Shown here: positions 15,428 to 23,460 of the stretch, piece after piece
How positions within the stretch are numbered: the stretch's first letter is position 1
Layout: each line of letters begins with the position of its first letter
NCBI RefSeq assembly: GCF_010998615.1
Contig: NZ_JAAEAH010000019.1
Location: 43,535-107,534 of the forward strand
Source: Myxococcus sp. CA023
Lineage (GTDB): Bacteria > Myxococcota > Myxococcia > Myxococcales > Myxococcaceae
Reading direction: 5' to 3'
Length of the DNA stretch: 64,000 bases
Position numbers and translations under genes: made by a program
The notes under the pieces: model-generated
Databases searched by the model: none
What the model was told of the DNA's origin: nothing
Seen by the model: the letters and a program-made list of their open reading frames with translations, nothing else

Positions 15428-16396
15428 TCAGGGCATGCCGCCAGCGACCTCCGCGCGAAGCTGGGCAATCGCGGGGCCGAGCTGCGGCGGCTGCATGTTG
15501 CGCGGCACTTCCACGGAGAATCGCTCGAAGTGGGCCAGCGCGGCGGCCTTGTCGCCGCGGCGCAGGGCGAGGCTGCCCAGGAAGATGAGCGCCTCCTGCG
15601 CGTCCGGCCAGGTGTCCACCAGCTCCGTCAGCTCCGCCTCGGCGCCGGCCATGTCGCCCTGGGTGGCGCGAAGCACGCCGCGGTGGACCTTCAGCTCGAC
15701 GTTGAAGGGGTCCGCCGCCAGGCCCTTCGCGGTGACCTTCACGGCCTCGTCGAACTGCTGACGGCGGATGAGCTCGTGGCTCAGCAGCGCCGCCGCGTCC
15801 ACATCTCCGGCGTTGGCGTTCAGCCGCGCGCGAGCCTCCTGCATCTCCGGCCCTTCCTGCATCTGCTCGTCCATGCCCGCGCCCTGCTGCTGCGCGGCGG
15901 CGCCGCCCGGGGGCATGCGGCCGGTGGCCTCCATGCCGTCGGTGCGCGTCTGCTGCTCGGAGACGAGCAGGTAGCCCAGCCCACCAAAGAACACCACGAT
16001 GCCCGCGCCCCACAGCGCGCCCACCAGCTGCGGATTGCGAGACGCCCACCCGGTGGGGGCCGGAGCCTGGGGACGGGCGCGGACGCCCTCGCCGGAGGAC
16101 TTGCGCTTGAGGTGCTCGTCCTTCGCGCGCAGCGCCGCGGCGGCTTCGCGCTCCAGGCGGGACTTCTCGGCGGCATACTGCTCGGCGCTCTGGTTGTGCT
16201 TCTCCGCTTCCAGCGCGCGGAGCTGGTCGATGAGAGACTGCGCGCGCTGGGTCAAGTCATCGAGCACGCCGTCGCGGGGCTCCGCCGACGCCAGAGAGCC
16301 CTTGCGGCGCTGAAAGAGGATCCAGCCCGCCGCCAACACGAAGGTGACAGCGAGCACGATGATTCCGGGCAACCAATTCGTCGTCTGCGGCTGCAT
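15428..16396 (-). CDS. ccmI: CcmI/CycH-like cytochrome c biogenesis protein with TPR
   Basis: A 322-residue protein with an N-terminal membrane helix (about 8-27), a cytoplasmic coiled-coil region with RAQSLIDQLRALEAEKHNQSAEQY and DEHLKRK (about 50-95), a second membrane helix (about 125-145) and C-terminal TPR-like helices (about 185-310, e.g. DVDAAALLSHELIRRQQFDEAVKV). This matches CcmI/CycH, which presents apocytochrome c to the haem lyase CcmF/CcmH. It lies 12 bases after ccmH on the same strand, while the other ccm genes are about 27 kb away. Confidence 0.78.
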   Translation of the reverse strand: MQPQTTNWLPGIIVLAVTFVLAAGWILFQRRKGSLASAEPRDGVLDDLTQRAQSLIDQLRALEAEKHNQSAEQYAAEKSRLEREAAAALRAKDEHLKRKSSGEGVRARPQAPAPTGWASRNPQLVGALWGAGIVVFFGGLGYLLVSEQQTRTDGMEATGRMPPGGAAAQQQGAGMDEQMQEGPEMQEARARLNANAGDVDAAALLSHELIRRQQFDEAVKVTAKGLAADPFNVELKVHRGVLRATQGDMAGAEAELTELVDTWPDAQEALIFLGSLALRRGDKAAALAHFERFSVEVPRNMQPPQLGPAIAQLRAEVAGGMP

Positions 16397-16408
16397 GGCC
16401 TGGCGCTC

Positions 16409-16933
16409 CTAGCGCTCGAGCTCCCGGCGCACGGCCTGGAGGTACGGGTCTTCTTCATCCGCCGGAGGCGTTCCAGCGGGCGCGGCCGGGGCCGCCGTTT
16501 CTTCCGAAGTCGTGGCCGCGGGCGGGGTCTGTTCCGGGGGAGCCGCGCTGCGCTGGAGCTGCCGCCAGATGACGAAGGCGCCCACGGCGACGAGCCCCAC
16601 CGGGCCCAGCCACACGAACCAGTTGAAGCCTTCCGCGCGGGGGGACAGCAGCACCCACTCACCGTAGCGGGCGACGAAGTACTCGACGATTTCGGCGTCG
16701 CTCTTCCCCTCGGAGACGAGCTCGCGAATCATGTCGAGCTGGGCGCGCGCCATGGAGGACGGGCTGTCCGCCACGGACAATCCCTGGCACACGGCGCACC
16801 GGAGCTGCTTGCCCAGCGTCTGGGCACGCGCCTCCAGCTCCGGCGCGAGCGGGTCACTTCCCGCCTGCTGGGGCGCGAACTGGCCGGTGACGAGCGTGAA
16901 GGCGAGGGACAGGGACAGGAGGGCAGCGGTCAT
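16409..16933 (-). CDS. ccmH: CcmH cytochrome c maturation thiol oxidoreductase
   Basis: Reduces the CXXCH cysteines of apocytochrome c in the periplasm before haem attachment. The 174 residues begin with a signal peptide (about 1-18), then the conserved QLRCAVCQGLSVADS block with Cys46 and Cys49, a three-helix domain ending YGEWVLLSPR (about 90-100), a membrane helix (about 104-122) and an Ala/Pro-rich cytoplasmic tail. The last part is longer than in E. coli-type short CcmH. It is followed by the ccmI-like gene. Confidence 0.92.
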   Translation of the reverse strand: MTAALLSLSLAFTLVTGQFAPQQAGSDPLAPELEARAQTLGKQLRCAVCQGLSVADSPSSMARAQLDMIRELVSEGKSDAEIVEYFVARYGEWVLLSPRAEGFNWFVWLGPVGLVAVGAFVIWRQLQRSAAPPEQTPPAATTSEETAAPAAPAGTPPADEEDPYLQAVRRELER

Positions 16934-16995
16934 CGAAGCTCCATCGAGCCGTCCCTACCTAGCGCCCCAGGCCGTGATTGGACAGTGAAACCTGA

Positions 16996-17018
16996 GCGGC
17001 GGGGAGCTGGCCCGCCGC
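16996..17018 (-). terminator. hairpin after the phosphotransferase gene
   Basis: Perfect 8-base arms (16996-17003 and 17011-17018) with a seven-base loop, about 15 bases beyond the stop of the minus-strand macrolide phosphotransferase-like gene. Confidence 0.5.
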
Positions 17019-17032
17019 CCGGCTCGCTGTGC

Positions 17033-17944
17033 CTACATGGCCGCTTCGGGGTTCAACTGCGCCTGGGCGGCCGCCCGGTGCTCTGGCAGGCCGGTGGTCA
17101 GCGCGAAGAGGGCGTAGCCGGCGGGTGACGCCGCGAGCAGTTCCACACAGTGGTCGCCCAGGCGGTCTGGGACCTGTCCGCCCGCCTTCACATAGGCGTC
17201 CACGGTGGCCTCGAACACGGCGTCCACGCCGAGCATCTTCTGGAAGACGAAGTCGCGCGCCGGGTCTCCTACCTTCGCGGTCGTCCAATCGAGGACGCCG
17301 GTGATGGTGTCGTCCGGCGCCAGCAGGACATGGGCGGGGTACATCTCCCCGTGCGTCAGCGCGACGAAGCGGGGCCAGTAGGAGTCGTCGCCCAGCCAGC
17401 GTTCCCAACGCTGGAGGAGGGCGGGCGCCACGTCGAAGGCCTGCTTGATGCGGGCGATGTCGGAGGCCCAGTTGGCGCGGACCTGGTCGGGCGTCTCGAC
17501 GATAAGGCCCGCTCGCCGGGCATCCTCGACGTCGATGGCATGCATCCGGGCCAGGAGCTGGCCGAACTGGCGGGCATAGACGGGGGACTCGCGGTCGAAG
17601 TGCCACACGGGCTCGCCCGAGACGGAGTCCAACGTCAGCCCGGGCCTGCCCGGGAGCGCCGGATAGGCGATGAGGTCCCGATGGGCGACATGCCACCTGG
17701 GCACCGCCACGCCGAGCCGGGGACCGACGAAGTCGAGAATCTTCTTCTCGTCCGGGAGCTTCGCGGAGACGTCTTCACGCCGGGGGATGCGGAGGACCCA
17801 CTGGGTGTCTTCGAGGTCGCGCGCCATCACGACGCGATAGTCCAGTCCGGCCTCGTTGACCGACAGGGTGTCGGGTTTGAGCTTCAATCCGTGGTGGTCG
17901 GCGAGCTCGACAATCTGGGGGGCATCTTTCGGGGCGGAGGGCAT
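17033..17944 (-). CDS. macrolide 2'-phosphotransferase-like protein
   Basis: Resembles Mph(A)-type kinases that inactivate macrolides with GTP. Of 303 residues, matching blocks are LSVNEAGLDYRVVMA (about 27-41), WVLRIPRREDVSAK (about 49-62), the IKQAF and LLQRWERWLGDDSYWPRF region (about 166-193) and YALFALTTG near the end. The catalytic loop reads HGEMYPAHVLL (198-208): Glu replaces the usual catalytic Asp of HGD, while the following metal-site motif GVLDW (216-220) is intact. Whether it acts on macrolides is unproven. A stand-alone gene with a hairpin after its stop. Confidence 0.75.
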   Translation of the reverse strand: MPSAPKDAPQIVELADHHGLKLKPDTLSVNEAGLDYRVVMARDLEDTQWVLRIPRREDVSAKLPDEKKILDFVGPRLGVAVPRWHVAHRDLIAYPALPGRPGLTLDSVSGEPVWHFDRESPVYARQFGQLLARMHAIDVEDARRAGLIVETPDQVRANWASDIARIKQAFDVAPALLQRWERWLGDDSYWPRFVALTHGEMYPAHVLLAPDDTITGVLDWTTAKVGDPARDFVFQKMLGVDAVFEATVDAYVKAGGQVPDRLGDHCVELLAASPAGYALFALTTGLPEHRAAAQAQLNPEAAM

Positions 17945-18099
17945 CCAGGGCGTCCTTTCAGGCCTGCACGGTCATCACGCCGACCGCGCGGGCCACGGCT
18001 TCGGGGGGAGCACGGTCGCCAGGGAGACGGACTCTGGCGGGCCATGAGTGAGGCTCCCCGACCCGGCCGGGGCACTCTTCCTGACATCGCGGCCGGGAA

Positions 18100-18861
18100 T
18101 CAGAAGCGCCCGTCCACCAGCAGCCCCCCGGAGTTCGGGCCGATGACAGGCGTCAGGCGGGCCTGGATGACGTGTGCCCGCTTTCGTGGGCCTGGGGCTG
18201 GAGCGGGGACATCCGACAGGCCCAACTCCTGGCGAAGGCGTTTGTTGTGGCCATCCGCCAGTTCGCGGGCCTCGCTGGAGCTGATGGGATGGGGGTCGTA
18301 AAAGATGCCCCACCCCAGCAGCCCTACTCCTACCAGGCTCACGCCCATTCCCACGAGGAACATGTTCTGCTTCCGGTTGCCAGCCGCGAGGTCGCGGTCA
18401 ATGCAGGCCGAGAAGTCTGGGCCGAGCTCGCAGTCTTCGGTCCGAACGCCTGGCGAGGCGATTCCGTAGACGAGCCCGCCAACCATCACGATTCCCCCGA
18501 CGATTTTCAGGGTGAGCTTCGTGGCACTTCTCGACTGATACTCCGCAACGAGGTCGTTTCGGCCGAGCTTCTGATAGAACGCTTCACCCTCCAGTGGCTT
18601 CTTGTATTTCCCCTCATACGGGACGGTCCAGCGGCTCGGTGGGCTTCTGACGGCCAGTGGCGAATACGAAAGCGTCACGGCGATGTACTCATCGAACCCG
18701 ATGTGCCGGAGCTCATATTGCTCCAGCGCTTCTTCAGGACTGAGGGTCGGGCCGCTCTCGGCGATGGGGGCGGGGCTTTCCGTCTCCTCGTTCGCGAGCG
18801 TAGGAGTGGTGGTCAGGAGGGCAATGATTGCCACGAATCGGAGCATGAGCGCGCGCTTCAT
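18100..18861 (-). CDS. hypothetical membrane/exported protein
   Basis: A 253-residue protein of unknown function. It begins with a signal peptide (MKRALMLRFVAIIALLT..., cut near residue 25 after TLA), then a Glu-rich segment, a predicted extracytoplasmic part, a hydrophobic helix (about 125-145, LKIVGGIVMVGGLVYGIA) and a second (about 178-200, MFLVGMGVSLVGVGLLGWGIF) around a loop with two Cys. ATG 18861 is chosen because only this start exposes the signal peptide; the frame extends to 18975. It diverges from the acyltransferase gene. Confidence 0.6.
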   Translation of the reverse strand: MKRALMLRFVAIIALLTTTPTLANEETESPAPIAESGPTLSPEEALEQYELRHIGFDEYIAVTLSYSPLAVRSPPSRWTVPYEGKYKKPLEGEAFYQKLGRNDLVAEYQSRSATKLTLKIVGGIVMVGGLVYGIASPGVRTEDCELGPDFSACIDRDLAAGNRKQNMFLVGMGVSLVGVGLLGWGIFYDPHPISSSEARELADGHNKRLRQELGLSDVPAPAPGPRKRAHVIQARLTPVIGPNSGGLLVDGRF

Positions 18862-18986
18862 ATGGGAAGTGCCACGACGACTGCAAGGCCATGGCCTGAC
18901 GTGCTTGCCTGCCGCGATGTGCGAGGATTTGCCTCGGTGTACAGGTCCTGAAGGGCTCGGGTGGGGCGCCTCCACCGTTTCCAGCT

Positions 18987-20198
18987 ATGGTCCGCCCCAA
19001 GATGAAGACCGGACCCTCGGAGCCGCTGCACCTGCCGGAGTACCTTCCCGCGTTGGACGGGCTGCGCGGCGTGGCGGTGCTGATGGTGATTGCCTATCAC
19101 TCACTGACAGGGTTGCGCAGTGCGTCGCTGGGCTCGCTCTTCCAGGTGGGCTGGGCGGGCGTGGACCTCTTCTTCGTCCTTTCTGGCTTCCTGATTACGC
19201 GCATCCTCGTGCAGACGCGTGAGCGTGGAGGCTACTTCCGTACCTTCTACGCGCGGCGGGCGCTGCGCATCTGGCCCCTGTACTTCCTGGTGCTGGCCTT
19301 CACCTTTGGCATCATGGGGCGGCTGCTACCGGCCCTGGCCTTCGATACCCAGCGCTACTCCTGGACGACCTACGCGCTGTACCTCCAGAACCTCTGGATG
19401 ACGGACTTCGGTCCCGCGCCCATCAACGTGACGTGGTCCCTGGCCATCGAGGAGCAGTTCTACCTCGTGTGGCCGCTGCTCGTGTTCTTCCTCCGGAACG
19501 GGCAGCTCCGCGCGCTCCTGTGGGCGTGCGTGCTGCTGTCCCCCGTGGCGCGCCTCGCGGCCCTGTGGGAGGGCGCGGCGCCCATCCAGGTCTACACCTT
19601 CACGCTGTTCCGTCTGGATGGACTGGCGCTCGGTGGATTGTTGGCGCTGGGCGTGGTGGATGGCCGCGCCACGGCGGACGGCCTGTCACGGTGGGGCGCG
19701 CGGCTCGCGGTGCCCGCGTTGCTCGTGGCCTGCGGGTTGTCCCTCGTCTTCTTCGGCCAGGGCGCCGCCATTCACATGGCAACGGCGCTCACGGGGCCGG
19801 GCGGCCCGCAGGTCCGCGTGCTGCTGGTGGCGGGCCTTTACACGCTTTGGGCGGTGGGCTTCGCCAGCCTGCTGGGGTGGGTACTCTCCGGGCGCGCGCG
19901 GGTGCTCCAGGCCGTGTTGCAATGGCGGCCACTGCGCTTCGTGGGGCAGGTGAGCTACGGGCTCTACCTGTTCCATGCGCTCGTCATCCCCGCTGGCGGC
20001 ATTTACACGCGACCGCTGTTCTACCGCTTCATTCCCTCGACCTTCGTTGCTACCGCGGTGGGCATCCTGTTCGAGTACGCGGTGCTGCTGGCGCTCACGC
20101 TCGTGTCGTGGCGCTTCTTCGAGAAGCCCTTGCTGCGTCTCAAGGACCGCTTCACGCATTCGGAAGCCGCGGGGAAGGCCGTGGCTCCCACGGCTTGA
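18987..20198 (+). CDS. membrane acyltransferase (acyltransferase-3/OatA family)
   Basis: A 403-residue integral membrane O-acyltransferase, with about ten membrane helices. It opens with the family signature YLPALDGLRGVAVLMVIAYH (about 19-38, with the conserved His), followed by GWAGVDLFFVLSGFLITRIL (about 54-73), the RRALRIWPLYF block and WSLAIEEQFYLVWPLL (about 150-165). Such proteins put acetyl or other acyl groups on surface sugars. It has no SGNH domain. It stands alone, so the substrate is unknown; surface polysaccharide is a fair guess given the neighbouring exo operon. Confidence 0.85.
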   Translation: MVRPKMKTGPSEPLHLPEYLPALDGLRGVAVLMVIAYHSLTGLRSASLGSLFQVGWAGVDLFFVLSGFLITRILVQTRERGGYFRTFYARRALRIWPLYFLVLAFTFGIMGRLLPALAFDTQRYSWTTYALYLQNLWMTDFGPAPINVTWSLAIEEQFYLVWPLLVFFLRNGQLRALLWACVLLSPVARLAALWEGAAPIQVYTFTLFRLDGLALGGLLALGVVDGRATADGLSRWGARLAVPALLVACGLSLVFFGQGAAIHMATALTGPGGPQVRVLLVAGLYTLWAVGFASLLGWVLSGRARVLQAVLQWRPLRFVGQVSYGLYLFHALVIPAGGIYTRPLFYRFIPSTFVATAVGILFEYAVLLALTLVSWRFFEKPLLRLKDRFTHSEAAGKAVAPTA

Positions 20199-20247
20199 GG
20201 GGTGGCGCCAGCGCGGGCGAGCGCCGTGCCGCGTATCGACGCGCCAG

Positions 20248-21006
20248 CTACGAGCGCGGTGGTGCCCAGATGGCGCTGTGGGGCTCCGGCGCGTTGGGGG
20301 CTTCCTCCGCGGTGTAGAAGTAGGCCGCGACCGCGGCGCGCCCTCGTCCCTCGGGGCACTCCAGCGCGGTGGGGTGTCCGTGCCAGTGGTCGTCGCCGTG
20401 GGCCATCACGACCAGGCGATCCAGGAGGGGGGCGATTCGCGTCTCGCACCGGGAGAGGTCCGCGCTCCACAGCTCGAGGTCCCCTCCCCAGGCGGGTTCC
20501 CAGCCGGGGTTCAGGTAGTAGAGGACGGTGAGCCGGCGGGAGAGCGCGCGGAAGCGATCGCGGTTGAAGTCGGCGTGCAGCGCCAGATGCCCCCCACGCA
20601 ACGTGAGGTGCAGCCCGGCGCCCCGGAAATGCGGATCCGGGATGAGCCCTTGCACCCCGGTGAGCGACTCCAGGAAGTCGATGAACGCCATGCCGGAGAA
20701 CTCCGAAAGCAGGTGCCGGAGCGCTCCGGGGACGTCTTCGAACGCCTTGCGCTGAAGCTGTCCCAGTCGAGCCGCCTGTTCGGGGTGGTCGCGTCGCTTC
20801 CAACTGGCCTCGGTCGCGCCCGGGAAGACCCCGGCCAGTTCGGACGCCAGCGGCCCCCCCAGGAAGCCATCGATGACGGCGTGGGGATGAGGCCGCGCCG
20901 CGCCGTAGCTGGCGCGATGGGCCAGCGCGAGCGAGCGGAGCGCCGTGCGGCTGAAAAAGAAGCTCGGTCCTCGCAGCGGGCCTTCTTCGTGGGTCGCGAT
21001 GCTCAC
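20248..21006 (-). CDS. 2-oxoglutarate/Fe(II)-dependent oxygenase
   Basis: A 252-residue prolyl-4-hydroxylase-like oxygenase. The iron-binding facial triad is visible as HAD (144-146) and a distal His in HWHGHP (207-212), followed by the 2-oxoglutarate-binding Arg in GRGRAAVAAYFYT (about Arg223). LNPGWEPAWGGDLELW (about 165-180) is the usual strand between the two halves. The substrate is unknown. GTG 21006 is chosen since GGGGG lies upstream and the longer frame to 21165 runs into the MarR gene. It lies close behind that gene on the same strand. Confidence 0.82.
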   Translation of the reverse strand: MSIATHEEGPLRGPSFFFSRTALRSLALAHRASYGAARPHPHAVIDGFLGGPLASELAGVFPGATEASWKRRDHPEQAARLGQLQRKAFEDVPGALRHLLSEFSGMAFIDFLESLTGVQGLIPDPHFRGAGLHLTLRGGHLALHADFNRDRFRALSRRLTVLYYLNPGWEPAWGGDLELWSADLSRCETRIAPLLDRLVVMAHGDDHWHGHPTALECPEGRGRAAVAAYFYTAEEAPNAPEPHSAIWAPPRS

Positions 21007-21124
21007 GGGCCCCCTATAGCAGAACGTGCGGCGCGCTTTCGGCGCCAGGGCACCATGGCGCAGGCGACCGAGTCTGGAGCTGCTGCCTCCGGGCGCATCA
21101 TCGCTCCGGTGGCCGGAAGAGGAC

Positions 21125-21565
21125 TCAGGAGAGCGCCCGCAGCCCAGCCCGAAGGGCATCGACATCGGTTTGCGCCAGCAATCGCTCCGTCTCCTCGTTC
21201 ATCCGCTCCCAGTAGGGCAGCGCGGATTGGAGGAGCTGGAGCCCAGCGTCCGTCAGCGTCAGCAATCGCCCGCGGCGGTCGGCCGGGTCGACGGTGGTCT
21301 TCACCAGCCCGCGCCTTTCGAGCGGCTTCAGGTTGGCTGTCAGCGTGGTCCGGTCCATCGCCAGGAGCTCCGCGACGGGGCCGATGGATGGCGGCTGGGG
21401 GCGATTGAGCGACATCAGCAGCGAGAACTGTCCATGCGTGAGGCCCACGGGGCGCAGGGCTTCATCGAAGCGCCGCGCCAGGGTGCGCGCGGCCTGCTGG
21501 ACCACCAGGCACAGGCAGTGGTCACGGACGTGAAGCGTCGTGGCGAATGGGACGGCTCTGGACAT
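21125..21565 (-). CDS. MarR-family transcriptional regulator
   Basis: A 146-residue winged-helix repressor. The DNA-binding part is clear: LTHGQFSLLMSLN (about 42-54), then PSIGPVAELLAMDRTTLTANLKPLERRGLVKT (about 58-90), then the wing DPADRRGRLLTLTDAG (about 93-108). Several Cys near the N-terminus (HCLCLVV, residues 16-22) could respond to oxidants. It is transcribed away from a DUF1428 gene, and a perfect palindrome sits inside its own promoter, so it probably represses itself and the neighbour. Confidence 0.88.
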   Translation of the reverse strand: MSRAVPFATTLHVRDHCLCLVVQQAARTLARRFDEALRPVGLTHGQFSLLMSLNRPQPPSIGPVAELLAMDRTTLTANLKPLERRGLVKTTVDPADRRGRLLTLTDAGLQLLQSALPYWERMNEETERLLAQTDVDALRAGLRALS

Positions 21566-21576
21566 TGACAGGGGTT

Positions 21577-21605
21577 ATTATGTTGATATCAACTCTTCTT
21601 GTCAA
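21577..21605 (-). promoter_or_regulatory. sigma-70-type promoter of the marR gene
   Basis: On the minus strand TTGACA (21605-21600), exactly 17 bases, then CATAAT (21582-21577). This is a near-consensus housekeeping promoter, 12 bases before the marR start codon, so the transcript would have almost no leader. Confidence 0.65.
21582..21593. promoter_or_regulatory. probable MarR operator
   Basis: GTTGATATCAAC is a perfect 12-base palindrome lying between the -35 and -10 of the marR promoter and about 40 bases before the DUF1428 gene. MarR dimers bind such dyads, so binding here would block both directions. This is inference from sequence and position. Confidence 0.6.
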
Positions 21606-21634
21606 AGCAAGATTGCCCCCGCTGGAGAGTTGCC

Positions 21635-22372
21635 ATGGCCTACATCGACGGATTCGTGATCGCAGTCCCCTCGGCGAACAAGGAAGCGTACCGGCAGGCC
21701 GCTATTGCCGCCGCGCCGCTGTACAAGGAGTTTGGTGCGACGCGCTTCGTTGAGAACTGGGGGGACGACGTCCCCGAAGGCAAGGTCACCGACCTGCGGC
21801 GCGCGGTGAAGGCCGAGCCGGATGAGGTCATCGTCTTCTCCTGGATTGAGTACCCCAGCAAGGCGGTGCGCGACGAAGCGAACGCGAAGGCAATGCGTGA
21901 CCCAAGGATGGAGGAGATGGGCGCGAACATTCCCTTCGATGGGAAGCGGATGATCTTCGGAGGCTTCGTTCCCAGCCTCCATGAGGGCGGAGCGGGCAGG
22001 CCCGGCTATGTCGATGGCTCCCTCGTGCCGGTGCCGGTTGGAAACAAGGAGGCCTACCATGCCATCGCGTCCCGTCTCGCGGCGGTGCTGCTGGAGCATG
22101 GTGCCACGCGCGTCGTCGACGCGTGGGGAGACGACGTCCCCGACGGGAAGGTCACTGACTTCAAGGGCGCGGTGAAGGCCACCGCGGATGAGCAGGTCGT
22201 CTTCGCTTGGATTGAGTGGCCGTCGATGGAGGCGCGCAACGCCGGGTGGGGGAAGGCCATGGCCGATCCGCGCATGCACCCGGACAGCGTGCCCTACGAC
22301 GAGGGCCGCCGGGCCCACGGCGGCTTCGTGCCGATTCTGGTTGAGACGGCGGCGACGGGCACGGGCGCATAG
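21635..22372 (+). CDS. duplicated DUF1428-family protein
   Basis: A 245-residue protein made of two copies of the DUF1428 (ferredoxin-like, YbaA-type) unit. Copy one (about 1-118) has YIDGFVIAVPSANKEAYRQ, GATRFVENWGDDVPEGKVTDL and DPRM; copy two (about 127-240) repeats YVDGSLVPVPVGNKEAYHA, GATRVVDAWGDDVPDGKVTDF and DPRM. DUF1428 proteins usually have one unit of about 115 residues; here the pair would fold as an internal dimer. Function is unknown. ATG 21635 follows GGAGAG. It diverges from a marR gene across a perfect palindrome. Confidence 0.85.
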   Translation: MAYIDGFVIAVPSANKEAYRQAAIAAAPLYKEFGATRFVENWGDDVPEGKVTDLRRAVKAEPDEVIVFSWIEYPSKAVRDEANAKAMRDPRMEEMGANIPFDGKRMIFGGFVPSLHEGGAGRPGYVDGSLVPVPVGNKEAYHAIASRLAAVLLEHGATRVVDAWGDDVPDGKVTDFKGAVKATADEQVVFAWIEWPSMEARNAGWGKAMADPRMHPDSVPYDEGRRAHGGFVPILVETAATGTGA

Positions 22373-22527
22373 GTCGCCTTGTCATGTGCCTCCGCCTGGT
22401 TTCGTGAAGCGTAGAAGGCCGGCGGCGCGATATTGGGCAGCACATGGTTGGGATCGAGGGATGAGACGTCGACGTCCTCGATGACGCGCTCAATGCTTGG
22501 CACGGGGCTTTGTCGCCGGCGGAGTTG

Positions 22528-22595
22528 ATTCGGACGAACGCCAGGGGGACGGCCCGTAGGTTTCCGGGCCGTCGCCCGATGACGTTCATCCGAAT
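22528..22595. terminator. nested inverted repeats between convergent genes
   Basis: Outer arms of 13 bases with one mismatch (22528-22540 and 22583-22595) surround an inner perfect 9-base hairpin (22548-22556 and 22565-22573, eight-base loop). The structure lies between the ends of the DUF1428 gene and a minus-strand gene, so a two-way terminator is likely; its size would also fit a small repeat element. No other copy was seen in the window. Confidence 0.5.
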
Positions 22596-22622
22596 ATACC
22601 GGCGTTGATGCGCGACCGCTGC

Positions 22623-23306
22623 TCAGAGGAAGCGGATGAGCCCGATACCGAGGGTGACCTCGACGACCGGCCTGGGGCTGAACCCAAGCCGGATGTCATC
22701 CCAGCCACCGCGCCCGACGAGCATGAAGTGCAGCATGTGAAGGCGCGTCTGGAGGCCGAGACTCGCGCGCAGGGGCACCTGGAGCTGGCCCGTCGACGGC
22801 GACATCACGGTGGTGCCCTGCACACCCACGAAGGTGCGGAGCTCTTGCAAGCACATGCATTCGGGCGGGACGAGTTCGCGTGAGACGGTGAGGCCAACAG
22901 AGGGGCCCAGGCCCGCGTCTTCGGTCGTGCGTGTGGCGGTACGGACGTGGAGACCCAGTTGGGCGGAGACGCCGACAGGGCGTTTCCGGTTCTGATGCGA
23001 GAACTGCGTCCAGTATGCCGCGTCGACACTGATGGCGGCGTTGTCGTAGCGCTGGCGGGTCTCGAGGGCGAGACCGTCAGTCTCCTCGGTGCAAGGGAAG
23101 GGGAGGACGATGCCCATCCCCATTTGATGGGAGCCGACGAGCATGTCGGTCAGCATCTCGTCATCGGCCTTGGCTCCGAGCGAGAGCAGCGGGAGTTCCG
23201 CCGCGGCGCGACTGGGGCTCAGGACGACGAGCCAAAGCATGGTGCAGAGAATGACGCCCCATTGAGATTTGACCCACGAAGCACACGACTCTCGCTGCCA
23301 GAGCAT
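22623..23306 (-). CDS. predicted outer-membrane beta-barrel protein
   Basis: A 227-residue exported protein of unknown function. It has a signal-like N-terminus (hydrophobic GVILCTMLWLVVLS, then cut near SRAAAEL, about residue 36) and many alternating strands (AISVDAAYWTQFSH, VGVSAQLGLHVRTAT, LRASLGLQTRLHMLHFML, VVEVTLGIGLIRFL) ending in an aromatic residue close to the C-terminus, as in outer-membrane barrels. It also contains a Cys cluster PPECMCLQE. ATG 23306 is supported by AGGAGGGAGC; the frame extends further to 23369. Divergent from the TPM-domain gene. Confidence 0.65.
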   Translation of the reverse strand: MLWQRESCASWVKSQWGVILCTMLWLVVLSPSRAAAELPLLSLGAKADDEMLTDMLVGSHQMGMGIVLPFPCTEETDGLALETRQRYDNAAISVDAAYWTQFSHQNRKRPVGVSAQLGLHVRTATRTTEDAGLGPSVGLTVSRELVPPECMCLQELRTFVGVQGTTVMSPSTGQLQVPLRASLGLQTRLHMLHFMLVGRGGWDDIRLGFSPRPVVEVTLGIGLIRFL

Positions 23307-23375
23307 GGCCTTGCTCCCTCCTGTGTTGGATGGGAACAAGGTAGGGAACTGGTGGGAGCGCATCATCACCGCAGC

Positions 23376-23394
23376 CTCATGATTGCGTCATGAG
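23376..23394. promoter_or_regulatory. operator-like inverted repeat in a divergent promoter region
   Basis: CTCATGA, five bases, TCATGAG: perfect 7-base arms in the 154-base gap between two divergent genes. A dimeric regulator could bind here and control both; no regulator gene is adjacent. Confidence 0.35.
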
Positions 23395-23460
23395 CGCTTC
23401 GACCGCAGGGACATGGTTGCCTCTTACCCGCCGCCCCTGAAAGGGATAGCGTCGACACCC

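Noticed and set aside
14007..16049. A 680-residue minus-strand frame opposite exoI and overlapping the ccmI-like gene
   Set aside because: Low-complexity, no ribosome site, and conflicts with exoI and the ccmI-like gene that both have clear motifs.
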